Of a stretch of 8,231 bases of DNA, positions 8,136 to 8,231 are shown piece by piece. The number at the start of each line of letters is the position of its first letter. Position 1 is the stretch's first letter. Both the position numbers and the translations under genes were made by a program. The notes below the pieces were generated by a model. It did no database searches. It was not told the DNA's origin and saw only the letters and a program-made list of their open reading frames with translations. Source of the stretch: Nitrospirae bacterium GWC2_42_7 (GTDB lineage Bacteria > Nitrospirota > Thermodesulfovibrionia > Thermodesulfovibrionales > UBA6898); the NCBI GenBank assembly GCA_001803645.1, contig MHDW01000196.1, positions 4,500 through 12,730 on the forward strand. Direction: 5' to 3'.

Positions 8136-8231
8136 GTCATTATCTAGTGTCCGTTTCTAAACTAACATTCCCATAAACCTAAAAAAAGCAGTTAAAACGA
8201 AAAAGTGAATAAAAACATGTCATTGCGAACA
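8127..8231. other. Non-coding edge upstream of glgB
   Basis: These 105 bases are AT-rich, with several T-runs on the minus strand. They hold the glgB ribosome binding site. I find no gene and no convincing -35/-10 pair here: the only TATAAT-like hexamer, GATAAT just before the ribosome binding site, is too close to the start and lacks a -35. The glgB promoter may lie beyond the window or glgB may be transcribed from an upstream gene. The last 14 bases resemble the end of a dispersed repeat, listed separately. Confidence 0.5.
8218..8231 (+). repeat. Possible truncated end of a dispersed ATTGCGA-type intergenic repeat
   Basis: The window ends with TGTCATTGCGAACA. The core GTCATTGCGA is the typical opening of short dispersed palindromic repeats found in intergenic regions of several bacterial groups, usually ending in the complement TCGCAATGAC. 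Only one arm could be inside the window, so the inverted partner is not visible. It lies in an intergenic stretch, where such elements occur. The match is from memory and short. Confidence 0.3.

Noticed and set aside
8140..8145. GATAAT as the -10 box of a glgB promoter
   Set aside because: It would place the transcript start on the ribosome binding site, and no -35-like hexamer lies at the right distance.

Overview
The window holds one compact minus-strand cluster for glycogen and trehalose metabolism, transcribed from right to left: glgB (8126-6189), treZ (6187-4346), treY (4359-1357) and glgC (from 1210 off the left edge). All four are recognised from family-specific motifs in the translated sequence. 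The first three are packed like an operon: glgB and treZ are 1 nt apart, and treZ and treY overlap by 14 nt. glgC follows after a 146-nt gap that may hold its own promoter. I see no credible gene on the plus strand, no RNA gene, no insertion sequence and no CRISPR array.

The genes form a coherent pathway. GlgC makes ADP-glucose, the glucosyl donor for glycogen synthase (GlgA, not in this window). GlgB adds alpha-1,6 branches to the growing glucan. TreY turns the reducing end of an alpha-1,4-glucan chain into an alpha,alpha-1,1 linkage, and TreZ cuts off the terminal disaccharide as free trehalose. The cluster therefore links polymer storage to release of a compatible solute. Three adjacent genes (glgB, treZ, treY) encode different GH13 subfamilies. 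A debranching enzyme (GlgX/TreX) and GlgA, which would complete the route, are not present here and may lie outside.

The organism is a bacterium with moderate-to-low GC, good GGAGG-type ribosome binding sites and a GlgB lacking the extra N-terminal module of the E. coli enzyme. The protein flavour and the truncated ATTGCGA-type motif at the right edge would fit Nitrospirota or Desulfobacterota (deltaproteobacteria), but this is a weak inference.

The non-coding parts are small. The 1211-1356 gap has a candidate extended -10 promoter, a short GC-rich hairpin and a 14-codon overlapping leader ORF. The 8127-8231 edge has the glgB ribosome binding site, T-rich DNA and a possible dispersed-repeat end. 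This is largely a known type of metabolic locus. The points worth checking are the glgC leader, the edge repeat and a few residue changes in conserved motifs.
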